From an uncultured Eudoraea sp. (lineage in GTDB: Bacteria > Bacteroidota > Bacteroidia > Flavobacteriales > Flavobacteriaceae): a stretch of DNA of 64,000 nt. The stretch spans positions 1 to 64,000 of the forward strand of contig NZ_CAMYOM010000018.1 of NCBI RefSeq assembly GCF_947260015.1. The letters are read 5' to 3'. Positions 53,212-61,510 of the stretch are shown piece by piece. Under the pieces are notes generated by a model. That model had not been told where the DNA came from. It saw only the letters and a list, made by a program, of their open reading frames with translations, and searched no databases. Numbering within the stretch: position 1 is the first letter of the stretch; each line of letters opens with the position of its first letter. A program made the translations under genes and the position numbers.

Positions 53212-53991
53212 ATGAAAAAATTATTTATGATTATGGTAATGGCCCTGTTCACTACCATCGCAATCGGGCAGGATGAAAAACCCCTGTTCCTTCAATTCGG
53301 GTTTATGCATGTAGATGAAGACCAGCAAGATGCATATGCGGAAACAGAGGCATTTTGGGAAAAAGTTCACGAACAAAGGGTTAAAAATGGGGACTGTATA
53401 GGTTGGGATCTTTGGCGTCTTGAACCGAGTGGACAAAAACAGGGGGCTCAATTTTTGACAGTAAGTCTGTACAATGACCCGGTTAAAATGATGGATGGAG
53501 GCGATTTTATGAAGGCGTGGAATGATGCTTACCCTAATCTGTCAGATTCAGAAAGCGAGGAAAAAATGGCCATGACAGTAAAAAGCCGGGATCTTACACA
53601 TGTGGTATATCTTAGTGAAATAGATAAGACTAATGATACTTTTGATATGCCTATTGGAACTTTAGCGATTATCAACTTCATGAAGGCAAAACCCGGGCAG
53701 GCAGCAGCCTATGAAAAAATGGAATCAGAAGTTTTTAAGCCAATGCATCAAAGTGATGTGGATTCGGGAGGCAGGGCTAACTGGGGATTGTTAAGAAATA
53801 TGTTAGGTTATGGAACAGAGTCATATGCCACCCATATTACAGTGGATATGTATACGGGTTATGATCAATTCTTTAATGCAGGTAACAATGCACCAGCATC
53901 CGACGCACAACAAAAAGCATATGAGGAAATGACTGCGCTCAGGGACCTTAAGTCCGTGACTATGGCCACTTTAGTTAGAAAAGTTCGTTAA
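53212..53991 (+). CDS. Secreted two-repeat protein, dimeric alpha-beta-barrel-like, 259 aa
   Basis: A signal peptide (MKKLFMIMVMALFTTIAIGQ) is followed by two similar halves. The first (about 25-115: LFLQFGFMHVDEDQQDAYAETEAFWEKVHEQRVKNG...GWDLWRL) and the second (about 145-255: LAIINFMKAKPGQAAAYEKMESEVFKPMHQSDVDSGG...NWGLLRN) share a beta strand, a helix with E-x-x-x-W/F, then a W-x-L strand. This is like tandem ABM/ferredoxin-fold modules. No catalytic residues can be assigned. Function unknown. Confidence 0.72.
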   Translation: MKKLFMIMVMALFTTIAIGQDEKPLFLQFGFMHVDEDQQDAYAETEAFWEKVHEQRVKNGDCIGWDLWRLEPSGQKQGAQFLTVSLYNDPVKMMDGGDFMKAWNDAYPNLSDSESEEKMAMTVKSRDLTHVVYLSEIDKTNDTFDMPIGTLAIINFMKAKPGQAAAYEKMESEVFKPMHQSDVDSGGRANWGLLRNMLGYGTESYATHITVDMYTGYDQFFNAGNNAPASDAQQKAYEEMTALRDLKSVTMATLVRKVR

Positions 53992-54023
53992 ATTTTTAGA
54001 TTAGCTTAACTATTATTTGATTC

Positions 54024-54056
54024 AAATCCTCCCAAATTACCGGGAGGATTTTTTTG
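54024..54056. terminator. Terminator between convergent genes
   Basis: AAATCCTCCC pairs with GGGAGGATTT (10-bp stem, 8-base loop), followed by a T-run on the plus strand. It sits between the secreted two-repeat protein gene and the end of the dipeptidase gene. Confidence 0.85.
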
Positions 54057-54059
54057 TAA

Positions 54060-55127
54060 TTAACTCCAGGTTTTTCTAAGAAATCGAATGAAGTTCACAT
54101 GCATAATATTTTCAATATCCCCGGTGTTATAACCCCTTTTATGAAGCAAATCCGGGAGTTTCTGTAAATCGGCAATGGTATCTATATCTGCCGGACTTTG
54201 CTCTTTGCCAAATCCGCCATCGAGATCGGTCCCAATCCCCACATGTAAGGCGTTCCCTGCAAGTTGACAAATATGGTCTATATGATCAACCATTATTTCT
54301 AAGGTTACCCCCATGGCTTCAGGGGTCGATTTACCGCGTACCCAGTTTGGAACCATCATCCAGGTATCCAGGGCAATACCAATAACTGCATCCCTTTTTA
54401 TAAGTTCAATGATTTGTTCATCTGAAAATTGCCTGTTATGGTTTACCAAAGCCCTGCAATTATTATGGCTGGCCCAAAGTGGACCCTGGTAGGCCTTCAT
54501 GGTTTCCCAAAAACTTTCATCGCATAAATGGGTAGTGTCTAAAATAATATTTAATCGTGCTATCTCTTTTAAAAGCTCCTTTCCTTTATTGCCAATTCCC
54601 CCAATGGAATTTGTGCCGTGAGCATAGGTTCCGGGCCCATAATGAGCAGGCCCAATGGCCCGTAAGCCTTGCTGATAACTTTTCTCCAGATGATCAAGTG
54701 TAATAATAGAGTCGGCTCCTTCGAGACTTAAAATATATCCGATAGGTTTTTTATGCTTAGCGGGAGAATTCCAGAGATCCAGATGCCTGTTCAATTCTTC
54801 TTTGTTCGTAATCTGGGTCAATTCTCCAATAGCTTCCATTGTCCGGTACCACGCGAGTTGACCTTGAGTTTGCGCCCAGGCCTGGTGAGGGGAATTCCAT
54901 CCGGGTAGATGACTATCTTTTTTTACAAAACGCGCAATCTGAGTGGCCATGCAAATGCCAATATTGCCCTTTCTCATAGCGTCAAAAGAAACTGTATTTT
55001 TACCCCTATCCGGTTTGTCCGTCATCTCTGTCTCTTTTGCACGGATATCCTCAACGGACCAGCTAAGATCCCGGTTCCATTCCATTGCGTTCATTGCCAA
55101 ATCAAGATGTGCGTCAAAAATAAACAT
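54060..55127 (-). CDS. Renal-type membrane dipeptidase family (M19), 355 aa
   Basis: M19 enzymes are di-zinc dipeptidases that accept a C-terminal D-amino acid. Metal and active-site blocks are FDAHLDLAMNAMEW (about 4-17), LSLEGADSI (about 136-144), ILDTTHLCDESFW (about 195-207), SHNNCRALV (about 220-228) and GIGTDLDGGFG (about 297-307). The frame is open to 55175, but ATG 55127 is chosen: it starts at the conserved MFIFDAHLD and avoids overlapping the upstream gene. There is no signal peptide, so it is cytosolic. It is last of a four-gene operon. Confidence 0.88.
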   Translation of the reverse strand: MFIFDAHLDLAMNAMEWNRDLSWSVEDIRAKETEMTDKPDRGKNTVSFDAMRKGNIGICMATQIARFVKKDSHLPGWNSPHQAWAQTQGQLAWYRTMEAIGELTQITNKEELNRHLDLWNSPAKHKKPIGYILSLEGADSIITLDHLEKSYQQGLRAIGPAHYGPGTYAHGTNSIGGIGNKGKELLKEIARLNIILDTTHLCDESFWETMKAYQGPLWASHNNCRALVNHNRQFSDEQIIELIKRDAVIGIALDTWMMVPNWVRGKSTPEAMGVTLEIMVDHIDHICQLAGNALHVGIGTDLDGGFGKEQSPADIDTIADLQKLPDLLHKRGYNTGDIENIMHVNFIRFLRKTWS

Positions 55128-55135
55128 ATGTATTT

Positions 55136-56248
55136 TTATATTTGGATTTGATGATCTCTTGCGGCAATTTGCCATGCTCCTGTTATCTGAGAGTCCTCAA
55201 CCGTCAGAACTTTTGAATATTTAGCCACAGTGGGGCAAATATGCATGGGAATGCCATAAAAGACATCACCTATTCTTAAGTTTTCACTTTTGGAATAACG
55301 AAGTACTAAATGTTCTTCACTTTGACCAATTTGTTCTGCATCTTCCAATCCAAAGATTTTCACCCTAGGTAAATCCATCTCAGGAGCTATGGCTTTATGC
55401 CCCAGATCTAAACAGATAATTCCTTCTTTGGGTTTACTGATAATTCTGGTAAGTAACACCGCCGCCGGTAAAAATGGCATATCCCTAAAAGAAGTTCCAT
55501 AGCGCTCATCCCAAAGCACTGTTGTTCCGGGACTGGTTTCGATATTTTGTCTTGCCGCATGAATTGGAAATGTAGGCGATCCTCCCATAACTAGTGTTTC
55601 TACTTCTAAACCACAAGCTTTAATTTTGTTTTTAAGACTAATAACCAAATCAAAAGCAGCATCACAAGCCTGTTTTCGAAGTTTTATATCTGTATTCCTG
55701 ATATGGCCATCATATGCATGCATTCCACGGGCATATAGGTTTGGGTCTACTGCAATTTGCTTGAACAATTTAACGGCATTGTCATTGGGTTCTATCCCTG
55801 TTCTGTTCATACCGGTATTGAGGTCCAGGAATAATGGTACAATTATCTTGTTGAAAGCGGCCATTTCTGAAATAAGGCCAACAGTAAATTCATTATCCAC
55901 AATAGTAGAAAATACTGAATTGGGATAAGTGGCAATCAGTTTAAAGAACCTGTTTAAATTAGCACCAACAGGCTGCATGGACAATAGAATGTCTTTGGCA
56001 TCACATTGTGCTAAAAGCTCCGCTTCTGCAATAGTGGCACATTTAAATTTTTGTATACCATGTTGCATTTGCATCTCTATAATCTCGGCCGTCTTATGGG
56101 TTTTTATATGCGGACGAAGCCTGGTTACATCTCCTATAATTGAAATCATCAATGCAATGTTTTTTTCAATTCTATCCGGATATACCAACAAGGTGGGAGA
56201 AACAATTTCCTCGGGATTATTAAGTTCATACCAATTTTTACCTGCCAT
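55136..56248 (-). CDS. D-threonine aldolase/D-serine dehydratase-like PLP enzyme, 370 aa
   Basis: This is a fold-III PLP enzyme. The N-terminal TPTLLVYPDRIEKNI-like segment (SPTLLVYPDRI here) precedes RLRPHIKTHKTAEI (about 43-56), with the PLP lysine expected at about 49. VYVGIP-type C-terminal metal site: FYGIPMHICPTVAKY (about 338-352), His and Cys that bind a divalent metal in D-threonine aldolases and eukaryotic-type D-serine dehydratases. A RidA gene directly upstream favours a dehydratase that releases a reactive enamine (inference). Aldolase activity remains possible. Confidence 0.85.
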   Translation of the reverse strand: MAGKNWYELNNPEEIVSPTLLVYPDRIEKNIALMISIIGDVTRLRPHIKTHKTAEIIEMQMQHGIQKFKCATIAEAELLAQCDAKDILLSMQPVGANLNRFFKLIATYPNSVFSTIVDNEFTVGLISEMAAFNKIIVPLFLDLNTGMNRTGIEPNDNAVKLFKQIAVDPNLYARGMHAYDGHIRNTDIKLRKQACDAAFDLVISLKNKIKACGLEVETLVMGGSPTFPIHAARQNIETSPGTTVLWDERYGTSFRDMPFLPAAVLLTRIISKPKEGIICLDLGHKAIAPEMDLPRVKIFGLEDAEQIGQSEEHLVLRYSKSENLRIGDVFYGIPMHICPTVAKYSKVLTVEDSQITGAWQIAARDHQIQI

Positions 56249-56259
56249 TTTGAATCTGT

Positions 56260-56724
56260 TTAATGCAGCTGAAACATGGCTTCAATTTCAACCGGGATAT
56301 TACCCGGCAACATCATACCCACGGCACTTCGGACACCTACTCCATTATCGGTACCAAAAACATCTGCCATTAACTCGCTAAAACCATTAATAACTAAAGG
56401 GTGTTGTCCAAAATCAGGTGTAGAGTTCACCATCCCCAATACCTTTACGACTCTTTTAATCTTGTCTAAATCTCCAAAATGTGTTTGTATCGTAGAGAGC
56501 ATAGTTAAACCAACCTGTTCTGCAGCTAGTTTGGCCTGCCCCAGGGTAAGATCTTCACCAACCCTCCCGGTGATTAATGTTCCATCTGATTGCATAGGTC
56601 CCTGTCCGGATACATAAAGAAAGTTGTCTACTACCAGGATGGGTTTATATAGTCCAGCAGGAGGTGGAGCAGGAGGTAATTTTAACCCCAATGATGCTAT
56701 TCGTTGTGAAGGTAAATTGTTCAT
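56260..56724 (-). CDS. RidA-family enamine/imine deaminase, 154 aa
   Basis: RidA proteins hydrolyse reactive 2-aminoacrylate and other enamines formed by PLP dehydratases. The fold markers LVVDNFLYVSGQGPMQSDG (about 30-48) and a C-terminal GVGVRSAVGMMLPGNIPVEIEAMF block (about 128-151) with the conserved Arg and Glu are present. It belongs to the longer YjgF/Rid subgroup often linked to amino-acid operons. It lies between gntP and the D-amino-acid PLP enzyme (gaps of 9 and 11 bases). Confidence 0.88.
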   Translation of the reverse strand: MNNLPSQRIASLGLKLPPAPPPAGLYKPILVVDNFLYVSGQGPMQSDGTLITGRVGEDLTLGQAKLAAEQVGLTMLSTIQTHFGDLDKIKRVVKVLGMVNSTPDFGQHPLVINGFSELMADVFGTDNGVGVRSAVGMMLPGNIPVEIEAMFQLH

Positions 56725-56733
56725 ATGCTTGTT

Positions 56734-58050
56734 TTAAATGAATGTGTTTAAGATCAATACTCCAATAAGTCCCATTACTCCAACCATAGTCTCCATAACA
56801 GTCCATGTTTTAAGTGTATCTCTAACAGACAAATTAAAATACTCTTTAAACAACCAGAAGCCTCCATCGTTGACATGTGATAACATTAAACTTCCTGATC
56901 CAATGGCCAGTACCATTAATTCCGGACTAACACCTGTATTGGATACGAGGGGTAATATTATTCCCGCAGCAGTTAATCCTGCCACCGTGGCAGATCCCAC
57001 ACAGACCCTGATCACCGTTGCTATGAACCAGGCCAATATTAATGGAGAAATCGTAGATCCACTCAGCATATAGGCTATGTAATCACTTACACCACTATCT
57101 ACCAGGACCTGTTTTAAAGCACCAGCACCTGCTATAATCAAAAGTACCATTGTAATTCCTGAAATGGAACTGCCTACAGACCCCATGATTTCGGGCATTT
57201 TTTTACCACGTGCTAATCCCAGGGTGTAGATTGCAACCAGTACAGAGATAAGCATCGCTATTACAGGATTGCCAAGAAAATCTATAATCGGCTTAAGATA
57301 GAAATCTTTGGAAAGAAACAGATCTGCTAAGGTGGCAATTCCAATAAGCAGGATGGGTAATAAAGCAGTAAAGATGCTAATTTGCATTCCCGGCATTTCA
57401 TGATCTTCCAGTATTCTGGGATTTACAAATTCCTTAAGAGGGGTTGCTTTTATATTTTTTATCGTCCTGGAAAATAATGGGCCGGCAACAATTATTGCCG
57501 GGATAGCCACGATGATCCCATATAACAAAGTTTTACCCAGATCGGCATCAAACATTATTGCTATGGCTGTGGGAGCAGGATGGGGGGGAAGATATCCATG
57601 TGTAACGGATAGTGAGGCCAGCATAGGTAAACCTACATATAAAAGGGGAAGCCTGGTTGAGGCCGCCACTGTAAATACCAGAGGTATTAAAATAACAAAG
57701 CCTACAGAATAGAACATAGGGATACCAACAATGAATCCGGTTAGTACAAGGGCCCACTGTATATTTTTTATACCAAACTTACTTACAAGTTTTGAAGTTA
57801 TGCGTTGTGCTGCTCCGCTATCGGCAACCAATTTGCCCAACATGGCACCAAAGCCTAAAATCATTACTAAAAATCCCAAAGTACTCCCTATTCCGTTCTG
57901 GATAGATTGTACCACGTCTTCAAGCTGCATTCCCTCTGCAATACCCACAAATAATGAAACAAGGATAAAAGTTATAAATGCATTGAGTTTGAATTTGGCA
58001 ATCAGGATAAAGAGAAGTATTATCCCTATAATTACTATAACTAGCGGCAT
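56734..58050 (-). CDS. GntP-family permease (gluconate/D-serine type), 438 aa
   Basis: About 12 hydrophobic segments in 438 residues, with the family blocks LGFLVMILGFGAMLGKLVADSGAAQRI (about 54-80) and LPPHPAPTAIAIMF (about 155-168). The GntP family includes gluconate and D-serine transporters. Given the three downstream genes, D-serine, D-threonine or a similar hydroxy amino acid is the more likely substrate (inference). It is the first gene of the operon, and a perfect inverted repeat overlaps its promoter. Confidence 0.9.
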   Translation of the reverse strand: MPLVIVIIGIILLFILIAKFKLNAFITFILVSLFVGIAEGMQLEDVVQSIQNGIGSTLGFLVMILGFGAMLGKLVADSGAAQRITSKLVSKFGIKNIQWALVLTGFIVGIPMFYSVGFVILIPLVFTVAASTRLPLLYVGLPMLASLSVTHGYLPPHPAPTAIAIMFDADLGKTLLYGIIVAIPAIIVAGPLFSRTIKNIKATPLKEFVNPRILEDHEMPGMQISIFTALLPILLIGIATLADLFLSKDFYLKPIIDFLGNPVIAMLISVLVAIYTLGLARGKKMPEIMGSVGSSISGITMVLLIIAGAGALKQVLVDSGVSDYIAYMLSGSTISPLILAWFIATVIRVCVGSATVAGLTAAGIILPLVSNTGVSPELMVLAIGSGSLMLSHVNDGGFWLFKEYFNLSVRDTLKTWTVMETMVGVMGLIGVLILNTFI

Positions 58051-58080
58051 ATGGGTTGTTGGTTATGATCTTTGAAGTAC

Positions 58081-58110
58081 TAAATATACTATTTCATAAA
58101 AGAAATAGTA
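58081..58110 (-). promoter_or_regulatory. gntP promoter and overlapping inverted-repeat operator
   Basis: TACTATTTC and GAAATAGTA (58087-58095 and 58102-58110) form a perfect 9-bp inverted repeat with a 6-base spacer. On the minus strand it lies immediately upstream of, and touches, a -7-like TATATTTA (58081-58088). A protein bound here would block RNA polymerase, so a repressor site is likely. The regulator gene is not nearby. Confidence 0.5.
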
Positions 58111-58124
58111 GCGTTTGGCCTAAA

Positions 58125-58152
58125 CAAAAATAAAGGGCCATTTTGGCCCTGA
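58125..58152 (-). terminator. Terminator after aqpZ
   Basis: On the minus strand AGGGCC and GGCCCT form a 6-bp GC stem around AAAAT, followed by TTATTTTTG. It lies just after the aquaporin stop and separates it from the gntP operon. Confidence 0.8.
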
Positions 58153-58157
58153 TTATT

Positions 58158-58847
58158 TTAACTTTTACTTTCGGGAGAAATATATTTATATACGAGTCCC
58201 GCTATTAAGGCACCTACTATTGGAGCTACCCAAAAAAGCCATAACTGGCCAATGGCCCAGTCGCCGGCAAATAAAGCCTGACTTGTACTTCTGGCTGGAT
58301 TTACAGAGGTATTAGTAACAGGGATACTTATTAGGTGGATTAGTGTTAGTCCAAGTCCTATGGCTATACCAGCCATTCCTTTTGGAGCTTTGGAATGCGT
58401 AGCTCCTAGAATAATGATCAGGAACATAAAAGTCATTACTACCTCTGTAATAAGAGCGGCTAACATACTGTAACCACCCGGGGAATGTTCCCCATAACCA
58501 TTGCTGGCGAATCCTCCAACTTCAAATCCGGGTTTTCCGGTAGCAATTACGTATAATATTCCTGCTCCTGCAATACCCCCCAATACCTGCGCAATTATGT
58601 AAGGAACTAATTCCTTACTTTCAAAACGGCCACCTATCCATAGCCCTATAGAAACTGCAGGATTAAGGTGGCAACCTGAAATATGCCCAATGGCGTAGAC
58701 CATAGTCAACACGGTAAGACCAAATGCAAGGGATACTCCCAAGAAACCAATTCCAAGTTCCGGATACGCTGCGGCCAGGACGGCACTTCCGCATCCACCA
58801 AGCACCAGCCATAGGGTGCCGATAAATTCTGCTAGTAGTTTTTTCAT
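58158..58847 (-). CDS. aqpZ: Aquaporin Z-like water channel
   Basis: Six membrane helices and two half-helices in 229 residues. The NPA motifs are intact: [13 protein letters not shown] (about 58-70) and [12 protein letters not shown] (about 181-192). The aromatic/Arg filter region resembles AqpZ rather than glycerol facilitators (no GlpF-type Asp after the second NPA). It is monocistronic. Confidence 0.95.
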   Translation of the reverse strand: MKKLLAEFIGTLWLVLGGCGSAVLAAAYPELGIGFLGVSLAFGLTVLTMVYAIGHISGCHLNPAVSIGLWIGGRFESKELVPYIIAQVLGGIAGAGILYVIATGKPGFEVGGFASNGYGEHSPGGYSMLAALITEVVMTFMFLIIILGATHSKAPKGMAGIAIGLGLTLIHLISIPVTNTSVNPARSTSQALFAGDWAIGQLWLFWVAPIVGALIAGLVYKYISPESKS

Positions 58848-59043
58848 TTTTTGTTTTGTTGGTTAATTAATAATTTTTATCAAGATAAACATTTTTACTA
58901 AAGATTGGAATTGAATACCGGATTAGAAAATGATACTATTTAAGAAAAAATTTCAATTAATAAATATTGAATTGCTTTTATTATCTTGTGATGGAAAACA
59001 TCAATTTTGGCCATTTACGTGGCTCTATCAAGTAGGCAAAACG
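58848..59043. other. AT-rich gap between aqpZ and the doxX promoter
   Basis: This is the left part of a 452-base gene-free region between divergent genes. It must hold the aqpZ promoter, but no convincing TAnnTTTG/-33 pair is seen on the minus strand. There is no ORF, hairpin or repeat that I can support. Confidence 0.6.
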
Positions 59044-59086
59044 TGATAAATGTCATAGGAAACGTAGGTTTCTGAGTCTAGTTTTG
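59044..59086 (+). promoter_or_regulatory. doxX-Gfo promoter with Crp/Fnr-like site
   Basis: TGATAAATGTCA (59044-59055) is centred exactly 33 bp before the centre of a perfect -7 box, TAGTTTTG (59079-59086). The predicted leader is long, about 205 bases, AT-rich and without an ORF I can support. A second, weaker -7-like TAATTTTA lies at about 59159. Confidence 0.6.
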
Positions 59087-59299
59087 ACCAGTTTTATCCT
59101 ATTTATTAAGCTATTATTTATCTTACTATTCATAAAGTTTTTGTTAGTATTGAACACGTTAATTTTACAAATCCTTTGCACATGAAATAAATGATTAAGC
59201 CTGAATACTATTACTTTATCTAGTAATACATTATAATCTAAAAATTGCTTTAAAAGTTCTTTTAAGAGAACAACTAATTAACAACTTTAACTAAACAAT

Positions 59300-59794
59300 A
59301 TGACTGAAACTAAAGGAAAATGGCAATTAAAACACAGTGTTGTGTTTATGCGCGTACTTATTGGCTGGCATTTTTTGTATGAAGGTGTCGTAAAGCTTTA
59401 CAATCCTGATTGGACTTCATTTGGCTATCTGGCAACGGCCCAAGGTCCATTTAAACCTTTATTCCTTATAATAGCCAAAGAACCGATAATTGGTTGGGCA
59501 GACACCCTTAATTGGTTGGCACTTATGTTTGTAGGGATTACTCTTTTGTTAGGGATATTTGAGAAAAAAGGCGCTTTAGTGGGTATAATTCTACTCGCTT
59601 TGTATTATTGGGCACATCCTCCTTTCCCCTGGTTAATGCAAGTAAATGTTGAAGGAAGTTATTGGTTTGTAAATAAAAATTTAATAGAACTTGCCGCCTG
59701 CATGGTTATTTATCAATATCCTACCGGACAATACTTCGGTCTAAAATACTTATTTAATAAAAAAAATGAACAAACTAAAACTGAAACCTTATGA
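59300..59794 (+). CDS. DoxX-family membrane protein, 164 aa
   Basis: Four membrane helices are visible (about 12-30, 56-82, 88-104, 124-142), with the DoxX N-terminal block VFMRVLIGWHFLYEGVVKLYNPDW (about 15-38). DoxX proteins are membrane subunits linked to quinone-coupled or thiol oxidoreductases. The stop overlaps the ATG of the Gfo/Idh/MocA oxidoreductase by four bases, so the two are made together. A role as membrane partner of that enzyme is inference. Confidence 0.85.
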   Translation: MTETKGKWQLKHSVVFMRVLIGWHFLYEGVVKLYNPDWTSFGYLATAQGPFKPLFLIIAKEPIIGWADTLNWLALMFVGITLLLGIFEKKGALVGIILLALYYWAHPPFPWLMQVNVEGSYWFVNKNLIELAACMVIYQYPTGQYFGLKYLFNKKNEQTKTETL

Positions 59795-61377
59795 AATGGT
59801 CTAGAAGAGATGTAATTAAAGGCTTAGGCGGAATCCCAATACTTGGTGCTGTCTGGTGGGCAGGTGCTTCAAATGCGGTTTCCAAAAACAGGGAGCGCAC
59901 AGCCATACTGGAACAATTAAATATACAGCCTTCATTGCCTTCTGCAGTAAAAGCAATTAGCGGTGATCCCATAAGAGTAGGAATTATTGGTTTTGGTATT
60001 CGGGGAGAACAATTAATCAGAGCATTAGGATTTGCAACCAAAGAATGGTTGGAAGAAATGAGATTAGCTGCAGAGGAGGATCCGAATCACTCCAGTTTGG
60101 AAGATTTTATGAATCAGGATAAACTGAATGTAAAACTTACGGCAGTTTGCGATGTGTATGATGTTAGGGCAGACAGGGTAATTAATTCTTTTTCTACCGA
60201 GGATAACAAGGTGATTAGATTTAGGACGCATCAGGAAATGATCCGCAGCGGGAAAGTAGATGCGGTAATTATAGCTACCCCGGATCACTGGCATGCCCCT
60301 ATGGCCATAGATGCTCTTGAAAATGGGATACATGCCTATGTGGAAAAACCGATGACGCATACCGTAGAAGAGACATACAGGCTAAAAGAAGTCGCTGAAA
60401 AGTCTAAAGCATCACTAATGGTTGGCCACCAACACAGACAAACTTTAAGTTTTCAAACGGCTCAGGATATTGTAACCAAAGGGGTACTTGGTCACATATC
60501 TCTTGTCCAGACCAATACCAACAGGAACGATGATAATGGCGCATGGAATTATAACATAGAAGACGAGGCAAATCCTCAAACCATAGATTGGGATCTCTTT
60601 TTAGGTTCTGCACCACAAATACCCTTCAATAAGAATCACTTTTTCAGGTGGAGAAAATGGTGGGCATACGGATCCGGTCTATCCGGAGATTTATTAACCC
60701 ACGATTATGATCGTCTTAACTGTGTATTGCAAATGGGTATCCCTTCATCCGTAATGGCTTCAGGAGGAATTTATACTCATAATGACGGTCGTAATGTTCC
60801 CGATGTATTACAGGTAAATATGGAGTTTCCACAATTTAGTACAGGTAGTAGTCAGAAAAAGGGCAAGGAAAAAGGAATGACTTTTGTCTACAGTGCAACT
60901 CTTGGAAATGGCTTTAACAGGCCAACTATTCTTATGGGACATGATGGTACCTTGGAATTAGGCAATCGGCTCACGGTATGGCCCGATAGCAGCTCTACAA
61001 AGTATGCAGATCAGATTGAATCTGAGAAAATGAAACCATCGGTTCCGGTTTACAGCTACAATCCCGGGGCCAGTGTGCCAGACGCGGTTTCCTCGGCAAC
61101 GTCGCAATATTTTGCGGATAAGGGTCTAATGTGGACCTATATTAATGGCGCAAGAGTTGATTCAACATTTCTTCATTTAAGGGAATGGCTTAGCAGTGCC
61201 CGTAACGGAGGTGCAGTGAGTTGCGGAATAAAGGAGGGATTTGAAGAAGCAATATCAGCTCATATGGCAGGACTTTCAGTTAAACTTGGAATACGAATTA
61301 AATGGGACGCTGCTGCACAGCGAATTGTGCCGATTGAAGGAATTGATTTTGACGAGGTGCTATTATCCAATACTTAA
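59791..61377 (+). CDS. Tat-exported Gfo/Idh/MocA-family oxidoreductase, 528 aa
   Basis: A twin-arginine signal (WSRRDVIKGLGGIPILGAVWW, about 3-23) marks export of a folded, cofactor-loaded enzyme. The Rossmann domain shows VGIIGFGIRGEQLIRAL (about 64-80). VIIATPDHWHAPMAIDAL (about 160-177) and the EKPMTHTVEETY block (about 185-196) carry the family Lys. Late residues RWWAYGSGLSGDLLTHDYD (about 290) contain the catalytic-like His. Likely a periplasmic sugar oxidoreductase or glycosidase-like enzyme with bound NAD(P). Substrate unknown; coupled to DoxX. Confidence 0.88.
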   Translation: MKWSRRDVIKGLGGIPILGAVWWAGASNAVSKNRERTAILEQLNIQPSLPSAVKAISGDPIRVGIIGFGIRGEQLIRALGFATKEWLEEMRLAAEEDPNHSSLEDFMNQDKLNVKLTAVCDVYDVRADRVINSFSTEDNKVIRFRTHQEMIRSGKVDAVIIATPDHWHAPMAIDALENGIHAYVEKPMTHTVEETYRLKEVAEKSKASLMVGHQHRQTLSFQTAQDIVTKGVLGHISLVQTNTNRNDDNGAWNYNIEDEANPQTIDWDLFLGSAPQIPFNKNHFFRWRKWWAYGSGLSGDLLTHDYDRLNCVLQMGIPSSVMASGGIYTHNDGRNVPDVLQVNMEFPQFSTGSSQKKGKEKGMTFVYSATLGNGFNRPTILMGHDGTLELGNRLTVWPDSSSTKYADQIESEKMKPSVPVYSYNPGASVPDAVSSATSQYFADKGLMWTYINGARVDSTFLHLREWLSSARNGGAVSCGIKEGFEEAISAHMAGLSVKLGIRIKWDAAAQRIVPIEGIDFDEVLLSNT

Positions 61378-61426
61378 TAAGGAAAGGCGCATCCCACATA
61401 AGTGAATCTGCTAGATTATAATTCAG

Positions 61427-61462
61427 GTAATCAGGACTCTTTTTAGTCCTGATTACTTTTTA
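61427..61462 (+). terminator. Terminator after the Gfo gene
   Basis: GTAATCAGGACT pairs perfectly with AGTCCTGATTAC (12-bp stem, 6-base loop), followed by T6. It lies 49 bases after the Gfo stop. Confidence 0.9.
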
Positions 61463-61510
61463 ATAGCCCATTTTTTGAATAGCAAAATTTATGATATCAT
61501 TGATCTAACC

